The notes below the pieces were generated by a model. The model made no database searches and was not told where the DNA came from. It saw only the letters and a list, made by a program, of their open reading frames with translations. Positions 34,226 to 47,719 of a stretch of 64,000 bases of DNA are shown in pieces. Source of the stretch: Siphonodentalium dalli. Taxonomy: Eukaryota; Mollusca; Scaphopoda; Gadilida; Siphonodentaliidae. Every line of letters begins with the position of its first letter. Positions within the stretch are counted from its first letter, which is position 1. The translations under genes and the position numbers were made by a program. The stretch spans positions 194,796,816 to 194,860,815 of the forward strand of contig CP136066.1 in the NCBI GenBank assembly GCA_032622095.1, read 5' to 3'.

Positions 34226-34573
34226 AAAGCACTTATGTATATGAAAACAGTTTACATGTAGTACACATATTTAGACTATATGCTCTCCCGAAGGATGGCA
34301 CTGATAAGTTTATGTTTTGTATTTCTCAAAATATATAGCTGTCTATAGTACATGTACGGTACCATATAACCTATAGCGTTATCAATATTGAAGATCATTT
34401 CAGATAGATCATGGGAGAGCATGACACTTTATACTTAAGTTTATTAATTCTATAATCACTGCACCTCGACTGGCCTAATAATATTGCCATAAATTATTTC
34501 AGTTGACTGTGCCTAGCGCCGCATGGACTCCGTTTAGTCTGAGCAATAAATAAAAGGTACCGATATTAAATAC

Positions 34574-36507
34574 TGTAGCGAATCGTACTCACGGGGTATA
34601 AAAAAAACTACCGTTTTATTTCTTTTTTTAATGGGAGGACCGTTAATTAAGAATAGATTGAGGTTCATTGTTACCATTAACGCCCAAAGCGAAGGAACTC
34701 CATATTTGTGACAATTTGGAGTCAATTAAAAGCCCCAAAACTGTATATGTGATAAACTATATTTAATTAAGACTAATTATAATTGATGTGTAGATATCAT
34801 GTACTGTTATGGATACGAGTTATTTACTGATTTGAAAACCGGCAACAACAAAGAGCGTTGCTTCAATTCGTGAGACTGGACAACATAGTCTGACATTTAT
34901 GGTAAACAAGTGTCAGATTATGTATACCGTATACCGAGAAACACTAAGACACATGAAACTATGGTCATGGTGCGGCTCGAAATTCCTCAATGATAACTAA
35001 ACGAAAACAAATGGGAGTTATCTCTAATTGACAAATGGGAGTTATCTCTATTTGACAGATAATTTATTAGAGAACAACAAACTGAGCGTTGATATATTGG
35101 CTAAATTTCTGGAACCCCAAACTCGGAACTCGGAACATTATTCATACCGAAATATAGAAATGACATCCTTTCGAATGTACATGGTTCACATTAACTCACG
35201 ATTTTCTGTACTTCCGGTACAATTACTGTTACGGTGTGGATCGAAATTTCCCAAAGATATACAAACGGAGAAATGGGAGGTAATTCTATTTGAGAATCGT
35301 AGAAATATCATGCACATTATTTGACATTCAGACTCATCGCATCAGCTTCTGTTTGAGTGATAGACCGCTCTTTAAACAGCAAATGCCAGGATGGGCGACT
35401 GAGCCTACCCATCCCATTAAATTCAATTTTCCACATCTCTGTACTCATCAAAGTTGGTCTAATTCCATCTGATTTTTATAAACTAAATGAAATAATACAA
35501 ACTAAAGATACTGGCATGCAACAATAATGACCTTATGAGAGAATAGTGGTGCCTGTACAAGAGAAGAACTGCAGGATCGACGCCGGTGAGTACAGTCATA
35601 TTACATATTATAGCTCTTGGCAGACAATGTGTTTGAGGAATTTTATGCAATGAGTCTAACAACCACGAACGAGCTATCCATCTAAATGGTTCCCAAATTT
35701 GTTTAGGGGTTACTCTCGAGTGCTATGTATTATTAACTTGATGACTGCACACTAGGCTCGCAGAAGGATACAGCCATAAAGTGGCCATGTATCAGAGGTA
35801 CGATATACTGAATAGCCAAAAACATTCAATTCTCATACTCTCTTTCGGACCGAATATATACTTGACAAAGTTTCAAAAATTTATGCTAACGTTGTCCAAT
35901 ATGAATATAGCATAATACTATCGCGTTTGCAACTGATATATATATATATATCAAATAGCCCCGGGAATAAGTTCCTATCAGAATAAAAAGAAAATAAGAT
36001 TGGTATATTAATTTCGTCAAAACATGGCAATTTAATGGCACAACTAGTTCCCATCTCCCTGTAACATCACGGAATAAATGCCCCCAACCCCACCCCCGAA
36101 AGAGAAAAAAACTTAGCAAGACATACCTTTAGATTTTTTGCGTCGTCATATCGGTGGGAATATTTCTGTTGGACTGAGTAAACAATGGTAATTTTCCAAG
36201 TCTATATAGGCCAACTGACATTTAGCATGGACCAATCACAAATTATATGAAATCACAAGACACACGGATTAGAACAATTGTGAGTGAACTCGAAGGTATC
36301 TCCGATCTGACTGAGCGATCATTCGCCCGTGAATTATCAATGATTGGTTGTCGCCTGTCTATCGCAAGTCTTACACTAAAGATGCCCAACTAAATCTGGC
36401 TATAAAAATTAAAGGGACTCATGCCTTTCCATTCATGCGATAACCCAAAGTTTAAAGAGCCTTCACTGATTTAAAGTACAATTATTACACAAAGTATAAT
36501 TGTTACA
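34574..36507 (-). repeat. 3' LTR of Gypsy element, copy A (1,934 bp)
   Basis: On the minus strand it starts TGTAACAATTATACTTTG and ends CGATTCGCTACA, giving TG...CA termini. The outer flank is ATAC (34,570-34,573). Next to its start lies the G-rich tract at 36,508-36,521. It contains an AAAGAGCGTTG motif near 34,850 and a short TA run near 35,937. Confidence 0.85.
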
Positions 36508-36521
36508 CCACCCCCACCCCC
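36508..36521 (-). promoter_or_regulatory. Polypurine tract, copy A
   Basis: Minus strand GGGGGTGGGGGTGG abuts the 3' LTR, the position of the plus-strand primer in reverse transcription. The T interruptions make it a slightly degenerate tract. The copy-B equivalent is 45,983-45,996. Confidence 0.7.
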
Positions 36522-36979
36522 ATGGAACGTCGTCCTCGGCGTTCTTAACATAATCATATTTTACTTTCAAAAACGATACAAATATATAGAATCACATGGA
36601 GAGATCGCTAGAATAATAACTGATAAATTTCATTGATCCGTCTGTCCTTTATCTTCATGCTATATCATAGTTTCTGTATCACCATTAAAGGTTCCAGAGA
36701 TGTGTGATGAAGGTATGTAACAATTCCCCCTTGTGTCCCAGTATATTCGGAATCTGAAATAAATTTGATATATTAGGTCTCATGGGACAAAATCATTCAA
36801 CCATCTTGGTTTCCTAACTTCTCGCCCAACTCATGTTCTGCTGGGAGAGAGATTACTAATATCCCAATCATCTATAATTTGAGGTGATATTTCATCAGTA
36901 CTTTCATCAGATATGATGCGTCATCTAAAATTGCCCCCTGTACATCAGGTTCTTCTTGATGAGATGGTTCAATACACTT

Positions 36980-38791
36980 TCTTAATCTATTAAAATGAAT
37001 AACTTTTTCTTTCCTTGGTCCAACTTTCACAACATAATTAACATCTGATAATTTCTTTATGATTTTAAAGGGTCCATGCCAGAACGTGGATAATTTGGGT
37101 GATCGACCTTTTTTACTAGACGGTGTAAACAGCCAAACCTGATCTCCTTCTATTAAGGGCTTCCAAAAATCTTCTGATCATAAAATTGTTTTCTCCGGCA
37201 TAAATCTTTGTGCATTTTTAAACACTAATTCTCCTAGATCTTGATGAATTCGACGAAGGTTTTGTAAGAAAGGACCCACGGACTCATTTGTTGTTTGATG
37301 TATTTTAGTGAACATGGTGAGAGGAATATTAATCTCTCTCCCGAATATCAAGCGATTTGGGAATACACCAGTAGTTTCATGTTCGGAACTACGATATGCC
37401 ATCAATAACAATGGAAGGTAAACATCGCAATATGATTGTTTATCATTTATAAAAGCAGACATCATTTTAAGTAATGTGTGATTAAAACGTTCCACTTGTC
37501 CATCACTTTGCTGTGATATGCAGTGGTTCTTGTTTTAGAAATTCCAAAACATTGACATAGCTGTTGCATAAACAGTGATTCAAAATTTGTACCTTGCTCA
37601 GTATGTAAATGTTTCGGAATTCCATATCTTGAGCAAAAATCTATTAAACAATCAATAATGACCACAGCTTGTTGATGAGGCAATGGATATGCTTCAACAA
37701 ATTTGGTATAATAATCAGTGATTAAAAGAATGTATTTATTGCCTGTTTCTGTAATAGGTAAAGGACCAAGAACATCCATAGCTATGCGCTCTGATGGTAC
37801 TTGGGGGACACCTACTATAATTGGAGCTCTCATGGATTTTGATCTTGGTTTCCGTCTTTGACAGGATTGACAACAAAGAATAAAATCATTGGCATCTGAG
37901 CTGATACCATGCCAGTGACATGACTGTAAAATCTTACTTATTGTTTTCCGCATTCCCAAATGACCACCAGTTATTATACTGTGAGCATGTTTTAATACTT
38001 TTTGCTTTAAATCCGTTGGTACAACCCATAATAATTTCGTCTGTGTCATCTTTTCATCATACCATATTCTGTATAACATGTTATTTTCAGAGGTATAACT
38101 ATTACAGTTTCTTTAATAGTATCGCAGCTGAGGAGAGTGCTCAGATATAAATTCAGCATTGGGCTTATCTTTGAACGTTTGTAATACAAAAAGGAACTTA
38201 CCAATTATGTTGTCGTGTATCTGAGCCTTCCAGATATTATCGTCAGCACTTACCTACCAGCTCTACAACATTAATTGGTATTCTGGGTAATGCATCTGCA
38301 TTTCTATGTTGGGTACCAGCACAGTGTTGAACTGTAAAATCAAATTCACTGAGTATTTCGAACCACCTAGCCATCTGCCCATTCGGTTCTTTGAATTTAA
38401 GCAGCCATTGGAGGGAACCATGATCTGTCATGAGAAGGAACTTCCTCCCGAGCAGATATGGCCTATAATATTTAAGACATTTGATAATTGCTAATAATTT
38501 TTTCCGGGTTGTACTATAATTCTTCTCAGGTTTAGAATGTATTTTGCTAAAATATGATACTACTCGTTCCTTTCCATCAATATTTTGCGATAATATCCCC
38601 CCAGAAGCTATGTCACTAGCTTCAGTATCTAATATGAATGAATTATTAAAATCAGGATAGGCTAAGACATCGGAACCACAAAGATATTCTTCTAAATGTT
38701 GAAATGATGTTTCTTGATCTTGTGCCCATTGGAATGTTACATCTTTCTAAGTCAGATCATGTAATGGAGATGACATAGCAGAGAAATTCTT
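36980..38791 (-). pseudogene. Gypsy pol fragment, copy A (RNase H to integrase, truncated)
   Basis: Order on the minus strand: RNase H (about 38,750-38,240; DTEASD, MTDHGSLQWLL, HRNADALPR), integrase zinc finger and core (38,079-37,462), the integrase E region in another frame (37,495-37,178; MERFNHTL) and a GPY/F-type C-terminus (WHGPFKIIKKLSDVNY, about 37,000-37,160). A stop precedes RNase H, and a one-base frameshift separates the integrase core from the E-containing block. Truncated at 38,791 by the TIR element. All lesions seen here are shared with copy B. Confidence 0.85.
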
Positions 38792-38792
38792 A

Positions 38793-39366
38793 GTGTGTAT
38801 AAATGAAATCATTTTCTATCTACTGTCTGACACAGCAGAACCCAATGCTGGTCGGCACCCGACAATAAAATGGCCATATCGCTTTGAGCTCGTATATAGG
38901 GCAAATATTCAAACGAGCAGAACATGTATAACCATAAGTGTTATCATGGGTCCATTTATTGTTTCGACAGATATGTTTAATGACCTTCGTCTCATCAGGG
39001 ATGCAGGTCAATCGGGTCTGTATACACTGTAGGGGAAGTGTACGCGTGAGTGCGAGTGCATTCGAACATGCTGCCTCGTGCTATTCAGGTGAGGAAGGCC
39101 CGATGCTTCAACACTAGCTCGACTTTAACGTCACAGAAGAATAGTGCATGCAGCCTTGATGCACATTGTGCCTGTATATGTAACAAGGATATGGTTCAAT
39201 TATAGACCTTGTGCGGCAGACAGCTTGGTATAGATGTGCAGGTGTACATGTTTGATACCCATGTAAATACACCACGGTTGGCTAAGTCTGCGTTAAACCG
39301 TAATCTCGGGTAGCCAGAATTAATTCTGGGGAGACATATGCGATATAGGCACCAGGGTATTATGTA
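38793..39366 (+). repeat. 574-bp direct repeat, first copy
   Basis: Practically identical to 41,331-41,904 (offset 2,538). Begins with the 68-bp terminal repeat and ends CACCAGGGTATTATGTA in both. Confidence 0.95.
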
Positions 39367-40030
39367 AGGGAATCAAAGAACCAATTAATACCGCATTGAT
39401 GTGCTGGATCTCAAAATATGCCAACAGCCAGACATAGGAAAATTCCTATGATTGATGCGCATTTGATGGCACGGCTGTGATATCGGCATAGATGTGCCAT
39501 GGCAGTCAAGATGTCCCATGATCAAGCTGGTTTGATCGTAGCCGCGACATTTGGTATCAATTACCGTGTTAGGTCACCCTCGATCGACGCCATATGTGTA
39601 GGCGCAATCTAATCGCATAGCGCTCGGCATCGGACAGTGCCCTGCTGTGACAAAGGAGTACGCCCGAATCTGTTTGATAAGTGTCTGGACACCCATAAAG
39701 TGGATTATCGGCTGTGTCAATATCCATGATTATTGTGCAAGGAAACTGCGCTCAAAAAACGTACAGTCTTGCAATATACCAATTCTGTTTATCTTAGACG
39801 TTGGTGTGAGGTGAGGCCCAAGCCCAGAACCATAATCTCATCATTAGAAAGAGGGTGGTAGGAGAAATTCCGTATCAACTCCGTAGCCTGATTTAATTTT
39901 TGTTCAGGCGAGTTGTACAAACTGGAGCGAGATATTACTTTCTCATGTTGTTGCTTGGCTCTACGATTCTTTTTGTTTCTGATGTAACGCTCGAGCTACT
40001 CATGGTTCTTTGTTTATGCCCCTCAGTCGC

Positions 40031-40316
40031 TGTAATGCGAGGAGTTGGTACACCACTCAGACAGACAAACGCCCCTGTCGTGGGTATTAGCTCAGCTCAA
40101 ACCTCGATCGCCGTAGCGAGAGAACAAAGTGGAATAACCACTTGTCATAGTTGGCTGGCATCATTAGAATACTGTAATGCGAGGAGTGGGTACACCACTC
40201 CGACAGACAAGCGCCCATGTCGGGGTATCACCTCAGCTCAAACCTCGATCGCCGAAGCGAGAGAACAATGTGGAATGAACCACATGTCATAGTTGGCTGG
40301 CAAGATTAGAATAGGG
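40031..40316 (+). repeat. Tandem duplication, about 142-bp unit
   Basis: CTGTAATGCGAGGAGT, ACACCACTC, ACAGACAA, CTCAGCTCAAACCTCGATCG and CATAGTTGGCTGGCA recur in order in two adjacent units within the TIR element. A 130-codon frame at 39,900-40,292 spans them and has no domain beyond the repeat itself. Confidence 0.85.
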
Positions 40317-40984
40317 TCTGTCGAAAGCCGAGTCTATCTCTAGACTAAAGACAGTCTGCAGTTGAGCCGTGTGTCAGATGTGGATAAGTCAACAACACAC
40401 ATTCAGATCCAATAGGCGATGGGTGCTTAGTAGTGGGAGTGGCTATCAATTTAATTGACATCAGTTGCATGGAGCCGATGCAAATGCTGTACCACTGGAG
40501 TCCGATCGGTGATGTATCTCTATATGTAAGAGAGACCGAGCTTTAGGTGTATATTAGGTAGTAACAGTTATTATTTAATCAAATAATAATACTATTGGCC
40601 TGTATGAGCTCCCACAGTAGTCGATTCGACCACATATATCTGATCAATCGGTGTGTGGATGTAACCCGGGTAGGTAATTAAAACCTGGGGTGGTATAGTC
40701 GGTTGTTCGAAGTCACCAGTGATAAGAAGAAAATACATTAAAATCCATTTAATGTCAACCGAAACGAGCCATGAATGTGGTGTACATATGTAGCAGTTAT
40801 CGTGTCACAACTGACAAATAACAAAGAGTTTCATGAGTTCATTGAGGCCTGTTGCCTTTGTGGTTACTCCATTTTCCGTTTTGTGACCCGTGGTGTCAGC
40901 GGGTATCTCAGTATGGTTCTTTAAAGGATGACATACTGATCCGTATGGAACTAATCCGTAACTAGATACCAAATTCCGTATATG

Positions 40985-41190
40985 TACAATCATATAGCGC
41001 ATATGGATATGCATAGCGTATTCTGTGCTTAGTTAGTGGAACCAGTGTATAGTTGATTCTGCTCAGTTATGTACAAACATATATAGTGCATATGGATATG
41101 CAAAGCATGCTCTGTGCTCAGTTAGTGGAATCAGTATATAGTTGATTATGTGCTCAGTTAGTGGAATCAGAATATAGTTGATTGAATCCG
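40985..41190 (+). repeat. Degenerate repeats of GCTCAGTTAGTGGAATCAG
   Basis: CATATGGATATGCA (two copies) and CAGTTAGTGGAATCAG-ATAGTTGATT (three to four copies) alternate. The first inserted 574-bp copy boundary follows at 41,331. Confidence 0.7.
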
Positions 41191-41330
41191 CCCTTATTTC
41201 TAAAACCTCTAGCGACATGGCCCATATACGGGACGAGTGCCGAAGAGCATGGGCTCCACTGCTTAAACGAATAGAGATCAACATGGTAAACCATATGATA
41301 CCCAGAAGGGACTTCGGAGGAAGATCAATA

Positions 41331-41904
41331 GTGTGTATAAATGAAATCATTTTCTATCTACTGTCTGACACAGCAGAACCCAATGCTGGTCGGCACCCGA
41401 CAATAAAATGGCCATATCGCTTTGAGCTCGTATATAGGGCAAATATTCAAACGAGCAGAACATGTATAACCATAAGTGTTATCATGGGTCCATTTATTGT
41501 TTCGACAGATATGTTTAATGACCTTCGTCTCATCAGGGATGCAGGTCAATCGGGTCTGTATACACTGTAGGGGAAGTGTACGCGTGAGTGCGAGTGCATT
41601 CGAACATGCTGCCTCGTGCTATTCAGGTGAGGAAGGCCCGATGCTTCAACACTAGCTCGACTTTAACGTCACAGAAGAATAGTGCATGCAGCCTTGATGC
41701 ACATTGTGCCTGTATATGTAACAAGGATATGGTTCAATTATAGACCTTGTGCGGCAGACAGCTTGGTATAGATGTGCAGGTGTACATGTTTGATACCCAT
41801 GTAAATACACCACGGTTGGCTAAGTCTGCGTTAAACCGTAATCTCGGGTAGCCAGAATTAATTCTGGGGAGACATATGCGATATAGGCACCAGGGTATTA
41901 TGTA
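41331..41904 (+). repeat. 574-bp direct repeat, second copy
   Basis: Second copy of 38,793-39,366. It is directly followed by TTTATACACACA, a partial inverted end, and then the three inverted 68-bp repeats. Confidence 0.95.
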
Positions 41905-41916
41905 TTTATACACACA

Positions 41917-42125
41917 GGGTGCCGACCAGCATTGGGTTCTGCTGTGTCAGACAGTAGATAGAAAATGATTTCATTTATACACACTAGGGTGGCGACCAGC
42001 ATTGGGGTTCGCTGTGTCAGACAATAGATAGAAAAGGATTTCATTTATACACACTTGGGGTGCCGACCAGCATTGGGTTCTGCTGTGTCAGACAGTAGAT
42101 AGAAAATGATTTCATTTATACACAC
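41917..42125 (-). repeat. Three tandem inverted copies of the 68-bp terminal repeat
   Basis: Units start at 41,917, 41,987 and 42,058 with 2-3-bp spacers. Each runs from GGTGCCGACCAGC (or variants) to TTTCATTTATACACAC. The middle unit has several private substitutions. Confidence 0.95.
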
Positions 42126-42751
42126 GACATCATACAACAATAACCTTAACTAGTGTGTGCCAACCAGAAATAATCATAATAAATCGCGTAAATACCAAAA
42201 TATAACGACTGAAAGCGAAATAGTGTCATTTCTACTCAATAATTTAGGGTAGTTTGCATACGTGTGTGCTTATATTGAATAATACCGTTGAAATACATTC
42301 AAAAATCTATGCATATACTCCGAATATGGTCGATTTTTTGCCGTATTGATCAAGGCGATGTTTGGAGAAGAGACGTGTAGCGTATCAATTATCGGAACAT
42401 GAGAAAAGTAGCGTGCCTAAAATCGGAAACGTAGCGTATGTGTATTGGTTTTAAATCATTTTTCGCTATATAAACGGGCAATATAAGTGGAAATTTTATG
42501 ACATAACATAACATGCAGAACAAAATATATCTCGCCTCAAAACGTCCAGCTTTATCTTATTCACAGAAGGGATTGAGTTTGTTGTGGGATTGTACAAATG
42601 AGCACCCAAAAATCGAGCGATAAATGACTATTGTGTTACAATTAAGGAACAGTTATGTGCTATAGTAAGGTACAGATCATTGTTAAAGCAGTCCGATCAT
42701 ATATATTAATTGTTTTTTCAGAAATAATTTATGAATACTGTAAAAACTTAC

Positions 42752-42948
42752 CATTTTGGTGAAAATATGCTGATTTCCACACCATTATCGGGTGTGAAGC
42801 GTAGCAAATCGTAATGTGCCGCGCAGCGTTTATCGGAGAGAGGCGCGTTTGTCGTGTAACATATGAACCTCCGTGGAGTTAAGTGATCATGATTAGATAG
42901 CACCAATGTAGTGGAAATCCCGATAAGTAAAACTAATATATATAACAT
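42752..42948 (-). pseudogene. Orphan duplicate of exon 1 of the candidate secreted-protein gene
   Basis: Identical open frame and GTAAGT donor to 33,311-33,507, but no exon 2 follows: the duplication starts at 42,126 and the TIR element lies beyond. If transcribed, it would have to splice to something else or read through. Confidence 0.5.
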
Positions 42949-44014
42949 TAGCTCCTATGTCGCAGGCATGTGGATACAACAGTTACGTTGTTATATAGCA
43001 TGTCGCACGTATGCAACCATGATTTAAACACACATGTACTAGTGGAAATAGCTTTCATAAGGATAAAACTATGCATGCAGTTGGTGTTTCTGGAATAAAT
43101 GAATTAGCTGCTATATATGTCGCAAGCATGTGGATATAATAAATCGGTTTGTTATATTGAGTCATATGTCACACATATATGTGGCCATGAATAGACAGTG
43201 GAAATTCCAGTCAATAACAATAAACATACATGTATTAAATAACTAGTATTTGTAATTGAACACGATGTTCTTCGTTTGATAATAATCATACTACATATAT
43301 ACATAATTATAATGGATAACTGCAAAAAAGCGAGCCTGCATGGCAATAAATAAGAACTATCATATTCGAGTATTTTACCCATCTGAATGTTGTTGATGTC
43401 ATCACGTTTATGAAGATTTTCGTGTGAGAACATATAGTGTTATGGTACTTTCGGCACACGTCGCATGCATGCGGTTATACAACAGTTCGGTGTGCTGTAT
43501 TGAGTATAGACCAAGTATTCTCGGTCCACAACAGCTTTGGATATCGATCGTGTTGATGCTCATCACATAATGAACCAAAACGATATCCAAAGCTGTAGTG
43601 AGCCGAGGACAGGACATGTTTTGGTCTATATTGAGTCACATATCACACGCATGTGGCCATGGTTAGAAAGCACTTATGTATATGAAAACAGTTTACATGT
43701 AGTACACATATTTAGACTATATGCTCTCCCGAAGGATGGCACTGATAAGTTTATGTTTTGTATTTCTCAAAATATATAGCTGTCTATAGTACATGTACGG
43801 TACCATATAACCTATAGCGTTATCAATATTGAAGATCATTTCAGATAGATCATGGGAGAGCATGACACTTTATACTTAAGTTTATTAATTCTATAATCAC
43901 TGCACCTCGACTGGCCTAATAATATTGCCATAAATTATTTCAGTTGACTGTGCCTAGCGCCGCATGGACTCCGTTTAGTCTGAGCAATAAATAAAAGGTA
44001 CCGATATTAAATAC

Positions 44015-45377
44015 TGTAGCGAATCGTACTCACGGGGTATAAAAAAAACTACCGTTTTATTTCTTTTTTTAATGGGAGGACCGTTAATTAAGAATAGATT
44101 GAGGTTCATTGTTACCATTAACGCCCAAAGCGAAGGAACTCCATATTTGTGACAATTTGGAGTCAATTAAAAGCCCCAAAACTGTATATGTGATAAACTA
44201 TATTTAATTAAGACTAATTATAATTGATGTGTAGATATCATGTACTGTTATGGATACGAGTTATTTACTGATTTGAAAACCGGCAACAACAAAGAGCGTT
44301 GCTTCAATTCGTGAGACTGGACAACATAGTCTGACATTTATGGTAAACAAGTGTCAGATTATGTATACCGTATACCGAGAAACACTAAGACACATGAAAC
44401 TATGGTCATGGTGCGGCTCGAAATTCCTCAATGATAACTAAACGAAAACAAATGGGAGTTATCTCTAATTGACAAATGGGAGTTATCTCTATTTGACAGA
44501 TAATTTATTAGAGAACAACAAACTGAGCGTTGATATATTGGCTAAATTTCTGGAACCCCAAACTCGGAACTCGGAACATTATTCATACCGAAATATAGAA
44601 ATGACATCCTTTCGAATGTACATGGTTCACATTAACTCACGATTTTCTGTACTTCCGGTACAATTACTGTTACGGTGTGGATCGAAATTTCCCAAAGATA
44701 TACAAACGGAGAAATGGGAGGTAATTCTATTTGAGAATCGTAGAAATATCATGCACATTATTTGACATTCAGACTCATCGCATCAGCTTCTGTTTGAGTG
44801 ATAGACCGCTCTTTAAACAGCAAATGCCAGGATGGGCGACTGAGCCGACCCATCCCATTAAATTCAATTTTCCACATCTCTGTACTCATCAAAGTTGGTC
44901 TAATTCCATCTGATTTTTATAAACTAAATGAAATAATACAAACTAAAGATACTGGCATGCAACAATAATGACCTTATGAGAGAATAGTGGTGCCTGTACA
45001 AGAGAAGAACTGCAGGATCGACGCCGGTGAGTACAGTCATATTACATAATTATTATAGCTCTTGGCAGACAATGTGTTTGAGGAATTTTATGCAATGAGT
45101 CTAACAACCACGAACGAGCTATCCATCTAAATGGTTCCCAAATTTGTTTAGGGGTTACTCTCGAGTGCTATGTATTATTAACTTGATGACTGCACACTAG
45201 GCTCGCAGAAGGATACAGCCATAAAGTGGCCATGTATCAGAGGTACGATATACTGAATAGCCAAAAACATTCAATTCTCATACTCTCTTTCGGACCGAAT
45301 ATATACTTGACAAAGTTTCAAATATTTATGCTAACGTTGTCCAATATGAATATAGCATAATACTATCGCGTTTGCAA

Positions 45378-45428
<51 letters not shown>

Positions 45429-45982
45429 AATAGCCCCGGGAATAAGTTCCTATCAGAATAAAAAGAAAATAAGATTGGTATATTAATTTCGTCAAAACAT
45501 GGCAATTTAATGGCACAACTAGTTCCCATCTCCCTGTAACATCACGGAATAAATGCCCCCAACCCCACCCCCGAAAGAGAAAAAAACTTAGCAAGACATA
45601 CCTTTAGATTTTTTGCGTCGTCATATCGGTGGGAATATTTCTGTTGGACTGAGTAAACAATGGTAATTTTCCAAGTCTATTTTGGCCAACTGACATTCAG
45701 CATGGACCAATCACAAATTATATGAAATCACAAGACACACGGATTAGAACAATTGTGAGTGAACTCGAAGGTATCTCCGATCTGACTGAGCGATCATTCG
45801 CCCGTGAATTACCAATGATTGGTTGTCGCCTGTCTATCGCAAGTCTTACACTAAAGATGCCCAACTAAATCTGGCTATAAAAATTAAAGGGACTCATGCC
45901 TTTCCATTCATGCGATAACCCAAAGTTTAAAGAGCCTTCACTGATTTAAAGTACAATTATTACACAAAGTATAATTGTTACA
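44015..45982 (-). repeat. 3' LTR of Gypsy element, copy B (1,968 bp)
   Basis: Same TGTAAC...GCTACA termini as copy A, with left flank ATAC at 44,011-44,014. It is longer than copy A mainly through the TA run at 45,379-45,427. The start of the right-hand LTR (51,455-51,692) differs from it at roughly 15 of 240 positions. Confidence 0.85.
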
Positions 45983-45996
45983 CCACCCCCACCCCC
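45983..45996 (-). promoter_or_regulatory. Polypurine tract, copy B
   Basis: Minus strand GGGGGTGGGGGTGG directly beside the 3' LTR. Confidence 0.7.
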
Positions 45997-46455
45997 ATGG
46001 AACGTCGTCCTCGGCGTTCTTAACATAATCATATTTTACTTTCAAAAACGATACAAATATATAGAATCACATGGAGAGATCGCTAGAATAATAACTGATA
46101 AATTTCATTGATCCGTCTGTCCTTTATCTTCATGCTATATCATAGTTTCTGTATCACCATTAAAGGTTCCAGAGATGTGTGATGAAGGTATGTAACAATT
46201 CCCCCTTGTGTCCCAGTATATTCGGAATCTGAAATAAATTTGATATATTAGGTCTCATGGGACAAAATCATTCAACCATCTTGGTTTCCTAACTTCTCGC
46301 CCAACTCATGTTCTGCTGGGAGAGAGATTACTAATATCCCAATCATCTATAATTTGAGGTGATATTTCATCAGTACTTTCATCAGATATGATGCGTCATC
46401 TAAAATTGCCCCCTGTACATCAGGTTCTTCTTGATGAGATGGTTCAATACACTTT

Positions 46456-47555
46456 CTTAATCTATTAAAATGAATAACTTTTTCTTTCCTTGGTCCAACT
46501 TTCACAACATAATTAACATCTGATAATTTCTTTATGATTTTAAAGGGTCCATGCCAGAACGTGGATAATTTGGGTGATCAACCTTTTTTACTAGACGGTG
46601 TAAACAGCCAAACCTGATATCCTTCTATTAAGGGCTTCCAAAAAATCTTCTGATCATAAAATTGTTTTCTCCGGCATAAATCTTTGTGCATTTTTAAACA
46701 CTAATTCTCCTAGATCTTGATGAATTCGACGAAGGTTTTGTAAGAAAGGGCACACGGACTCATTTGTTGTTTGATGTATTTTAGTGAACATGGTGAGAGG
46801 AATATTAATCTCTCTCCCGAATATCAAGCGATTTGGGGATACACCAGTAGTTTCATGTTCGGAACTACGATATGCCATCAATAACAATGGAAGGTAAACA
46901 TCGCAATATGATTGTTTATCATTTATAAAAGCAGACATCATTTTAAGTAATGTGTGATTAAAACGTTCCACTTGTCCATCACTTTGCTGTGATATGCAGT
47001 GGTTCTTGTTTTAGAAATTCCAAAACATTGACATAGCTGTTGCATAAACAGTGATTCAAAATTTGTACCTTGCTCAGTATGTAAATGTTTCGGAATTCCA
47101 TATCTTGAGCAAAAATCTATTAAACAATCAATAATGACCACAGCTTGTTGATGAGGCAATGGATATGCTTCAACAAATTTGGTATAATAATCAGTGATTA
47201 AAAGAATGTATTTATTGCCTGTTTCTGTAATAGGTAAAGGACCAAGAACATCCATAGCTATGCGCTCTGATGGTACTTGGGGGATACCTACTATAATTGG
47301 AGCTCTCATGGATTTTGTTCTTGGTTTCCGTCTTTGACAGGATTGACAACAAAGAATAAAATCATTGGCATCTGAGCTGATACCATGCCAGTGACATGAC
47401 TGTAAAATCTTACTTATTGTTTTCCGCATTCCCAAATGACCACCAGTTATTATACTGTGAGCATGTTTTAATACTTTTTGCTTTAAATCCGTTGGTACAA
47501 CCCATAATAATTTCGTCTGTTTCATCTTTTCATCATACCATATTCTGTATAACAT
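46456..47555 (-). pseudogene. Gypsy integrase, copy B
   Basis: Zinc-binding region with HAHSIITGGHLG and CCQSCQRR, then the core with first Asp in AMDVLGPLP. At the second catalytic position the sequence reads TEQGTNF, where the family has DQGTNF, so Asp is Glu. A one-base deletion after TTAYH moves the third acidic residue (MERFNHTL) to a second frame (46,971-46,654). The C-terminus carries a GPY/F-like WHGPFKIIKKL (about 46,480-46,640). Integrase joins retroelement cDNA to host DNA; this copy cannot be functional. Confidence 0.9.
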
Positions 47556-47719
47556 GTTATTTTCAGAGGTATAACTATTCCAGTTTCTTAAATAGTATCG
47601 CAGCTGAGGAGAGTGCTCAGATATAAATTCAGCATTGGGCTTATCTTTGAATGTTTGTAATACAAAAAGGAACTTACCAATTATGTTGTCGTGTATCTGA
47701 GCCTTCCAGATATTATCGT

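Larger units (their letters stand above)
32685..38791 (+). repeat. 6.1-kb segmental duplication, copy A
   Basis: Matches 42,126-48,267 in direct orientation at an offset of 9,441-9,476 bp. Differences seen by eye are few: scattered single bases, a longer TA run in copy B at 45,380 and a 3-bp insertion near 45,048. It starts after the shared bases ACAC and stops in the RT/RNase H region of the Gypsy element at TTCTT. It covers exon 1 of the candidate gene, the 3' LTR, integrase and RNase H. Confidence 0.95.
38793..42125. mobile_element. TIR-bounded element filling the duplication junction (3.3 kb)
   Basis: Starts GTGTGTATAAATGAAATC (38,793-38,860, 68 bp) and ends with the inverted form of the same 68 bp, present three times in tandem (41,917-41,984, 41,987-42,054, 42,058-42,125). 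The inner 574 bp at the left (38,793-39,366) recur at 41,331-41,904, so the element contains its own left end twice. No transposase was recognised. No target duplication exists because both sides are the duplication breakpoints. Foldback-type or unknown TIR family. Confidence 0.75.

Noticed and set aside
39900-40292. 130-codon plus frame with internally repeated peptide
   Set aside because: Explained by the 142-bp tandem duplication inside the TIR element; no domain recognised.
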